From assembly GCA_037143735.1 (NCBI GenBank), contig JBAWYD010000147.1, positions 1 through 5,112 of the forward strand: DNA of 5,112 nt, read 5' to 3'. This DNA is from JAPLJQ01 sp037143735 (GTDB lineage: Bacteria > Desulfobacterota > Syntrophia > Syntrophales > UBA2185). Positions 4,761 through 5,112 of the stretch are shown in pieces (the first letter of the stretch is position 1; each line of letters opens with the position of its first letter). The position numbers and the translations under genes are program-made. The notes beneath the pieces are model-generated. The model made no database searches and had not been told where the DNA came from. It saw only the letters and a list, made by a program, of their open reading frames with translations.

Positions 4761-5112
4761 ATGGGACAAAACAAAATTTCACTTACGATTGACGGGAAGG
4801 AGGTTGAAGCAACCCCCGGGCAAACGGTACTTGAGGTCGCCCGTGACAACGGCGTCTTCATACCGACGCTCTGTCAATTAGCCAAAACAACGAACGTGGG
4901 CGCGTGCCGCGTTTGCTTAGTCGATGTTGCAGGGGCGAGAACCCTTGTGGCATCATGCTGCATGCCCATAGGCCCGGGCATGGTCATCAAGACGGATACC
5001 CCGGCGGTGAGGGCCGCGCAGAAACTGGTGGTCGAGCTTCTCTGGTCTTCCGGAGATCACAACTGTCTGACCTGCGAGCAGAACGGGAATTGCGAATTAC
5101 AGAATCTGGTTT
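4761..5112 (+). CDS. 2Fe-2S ferredoxin-domain iron-sulfur subunit, probably of [FeFe]-hydrogenase (3' end outside the window)
   Basis: The first 117 residues are present and the frame is open to the window edge. Residues 5-80 form a plant-type 2Fe-2S ferredoxin domain with cluster ligands C38, C49, C52 and C66 (or C67), giving C-x10-C-x2-C-x13-C. Next comes the NuoG/HydA-type second motif, H100-N-C102-LT-C105-x5-C111 followed by ELQ, for a His/Cys-ligated 4Fe-4S cluster. Such N-termini occur in catalytic subunits of [FeFe]-hydrogenases (HydA/HndD), in NuoG, in HoxU of NAD-linked NiFe hydrogenases and in NAD-linked formate dehydrogenase alpha subunits. The maturase genes next door favour an [FeFe]-hydrogenase subunit. 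The His sits two residues before the first Cys, as I recall for HoxU, rather than four as in clostridial hydrogenase I, so a HoxU-like electron-transfer subunit or formate dehydrogenase remains possible. The H-cluster motifs would be downstream. Confidence 0.85.
   Translation, partial: MGQNKISLTIDGKEVEATPGQTVLEVARDNGVFIPTLCQLAKTTNVGACRVCLVDVAGARTLVASCCMPIGPGMVIKTDTPAVRAAQKLVVELLWSSGDHNCLTCEQNGNCELQNLV

Noticed and set aside
1..5112. Search for CRISPR repeats, tRNA/rRNA genes, insertion-sequence ends and attachment sites.
   Set aside because: No regularly spaced repeats, cloverleaf-like sequence, terminal inverted repeats or integrase genes were seen by eye.

Overview
The window carries a [FeFe]-hydrogenase maturation locus. 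In order it holds the 3' end of an aspartase/fumarase-family gene, hydF, a short regulatory gap, a TM1266-type small protein (putative iron-only hydrogenase system regulator), hydG, hydE, a longer AT-rich gap, and the 5' end of a 2Fe-2S/NuoG-HoxU-HydA-like iron-sulfur subunit. All genes are on the + strand. HydE, HydF and HydG are each intact by length and by their cluster-binding motifs. The base composition, gene style and protein flavour suggest an anaerobic, syntrophic or sulfate-reducer-like bacterium of the former Deltaproteobacteria (for example a Syntrophales relative). That assignment is an inference from recollection, not proof.

Layout: 2-274 aspA-like C-terminus, overlapping hydF (249-1523) by 26 nt. 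The 216-nt gap 1524-1739 contains a good sigma70-type promoter (TTGACA-16-TGTAAT), a TTGTG-N8-CACAG palindrome lying on its -10 region, and a strong intrinsic terminator that ends only about 18 nt before the next start codon. Then come the TM1266-like gene (1740-1991), hydG (2002-3396) and hydE (3371-4453, overlapping hydG by 26 nt). A 307-nt AT-rich gap (4454-4760) has no clear gene, but has a TATAAT box and two small palindromes just before the last gene (4761 to the window end).

How the genes work together, from established knowledge of the families: HydG splits tyrosine to give CO and cyanide and builds the Fe(CO)2(CN)-cysteine synthon. HydE converts that synthon towards the diiron unit. 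HydF, a GTPase with an iron-sulfur cluster, is the scaffold that delivers the 2Fe subcluster to apo-hydrogenase. An aspartase-type gene and the TM1266 protein are recurrent companions of these maturases. The final partial gene is probably a subunit of the hydrogenase that these proteins mature, though a formate dehydrogenase or NuoG/HoxU-type subunit is not excluded.

The point most worth a second look is the hydF to TM1266 gap. Any transcript serving TM1266-hydG-hydE must pass through a strong terminator. The leader contains a segment (1657-1665) able to pair with the terminator's 5' arm, and a competing upstream hairpin (1644-1660). This looks like a transcription attenuator or riboswitch-like control of H-cluster maturation, under a promoter with a Rex/CRP-like operator.
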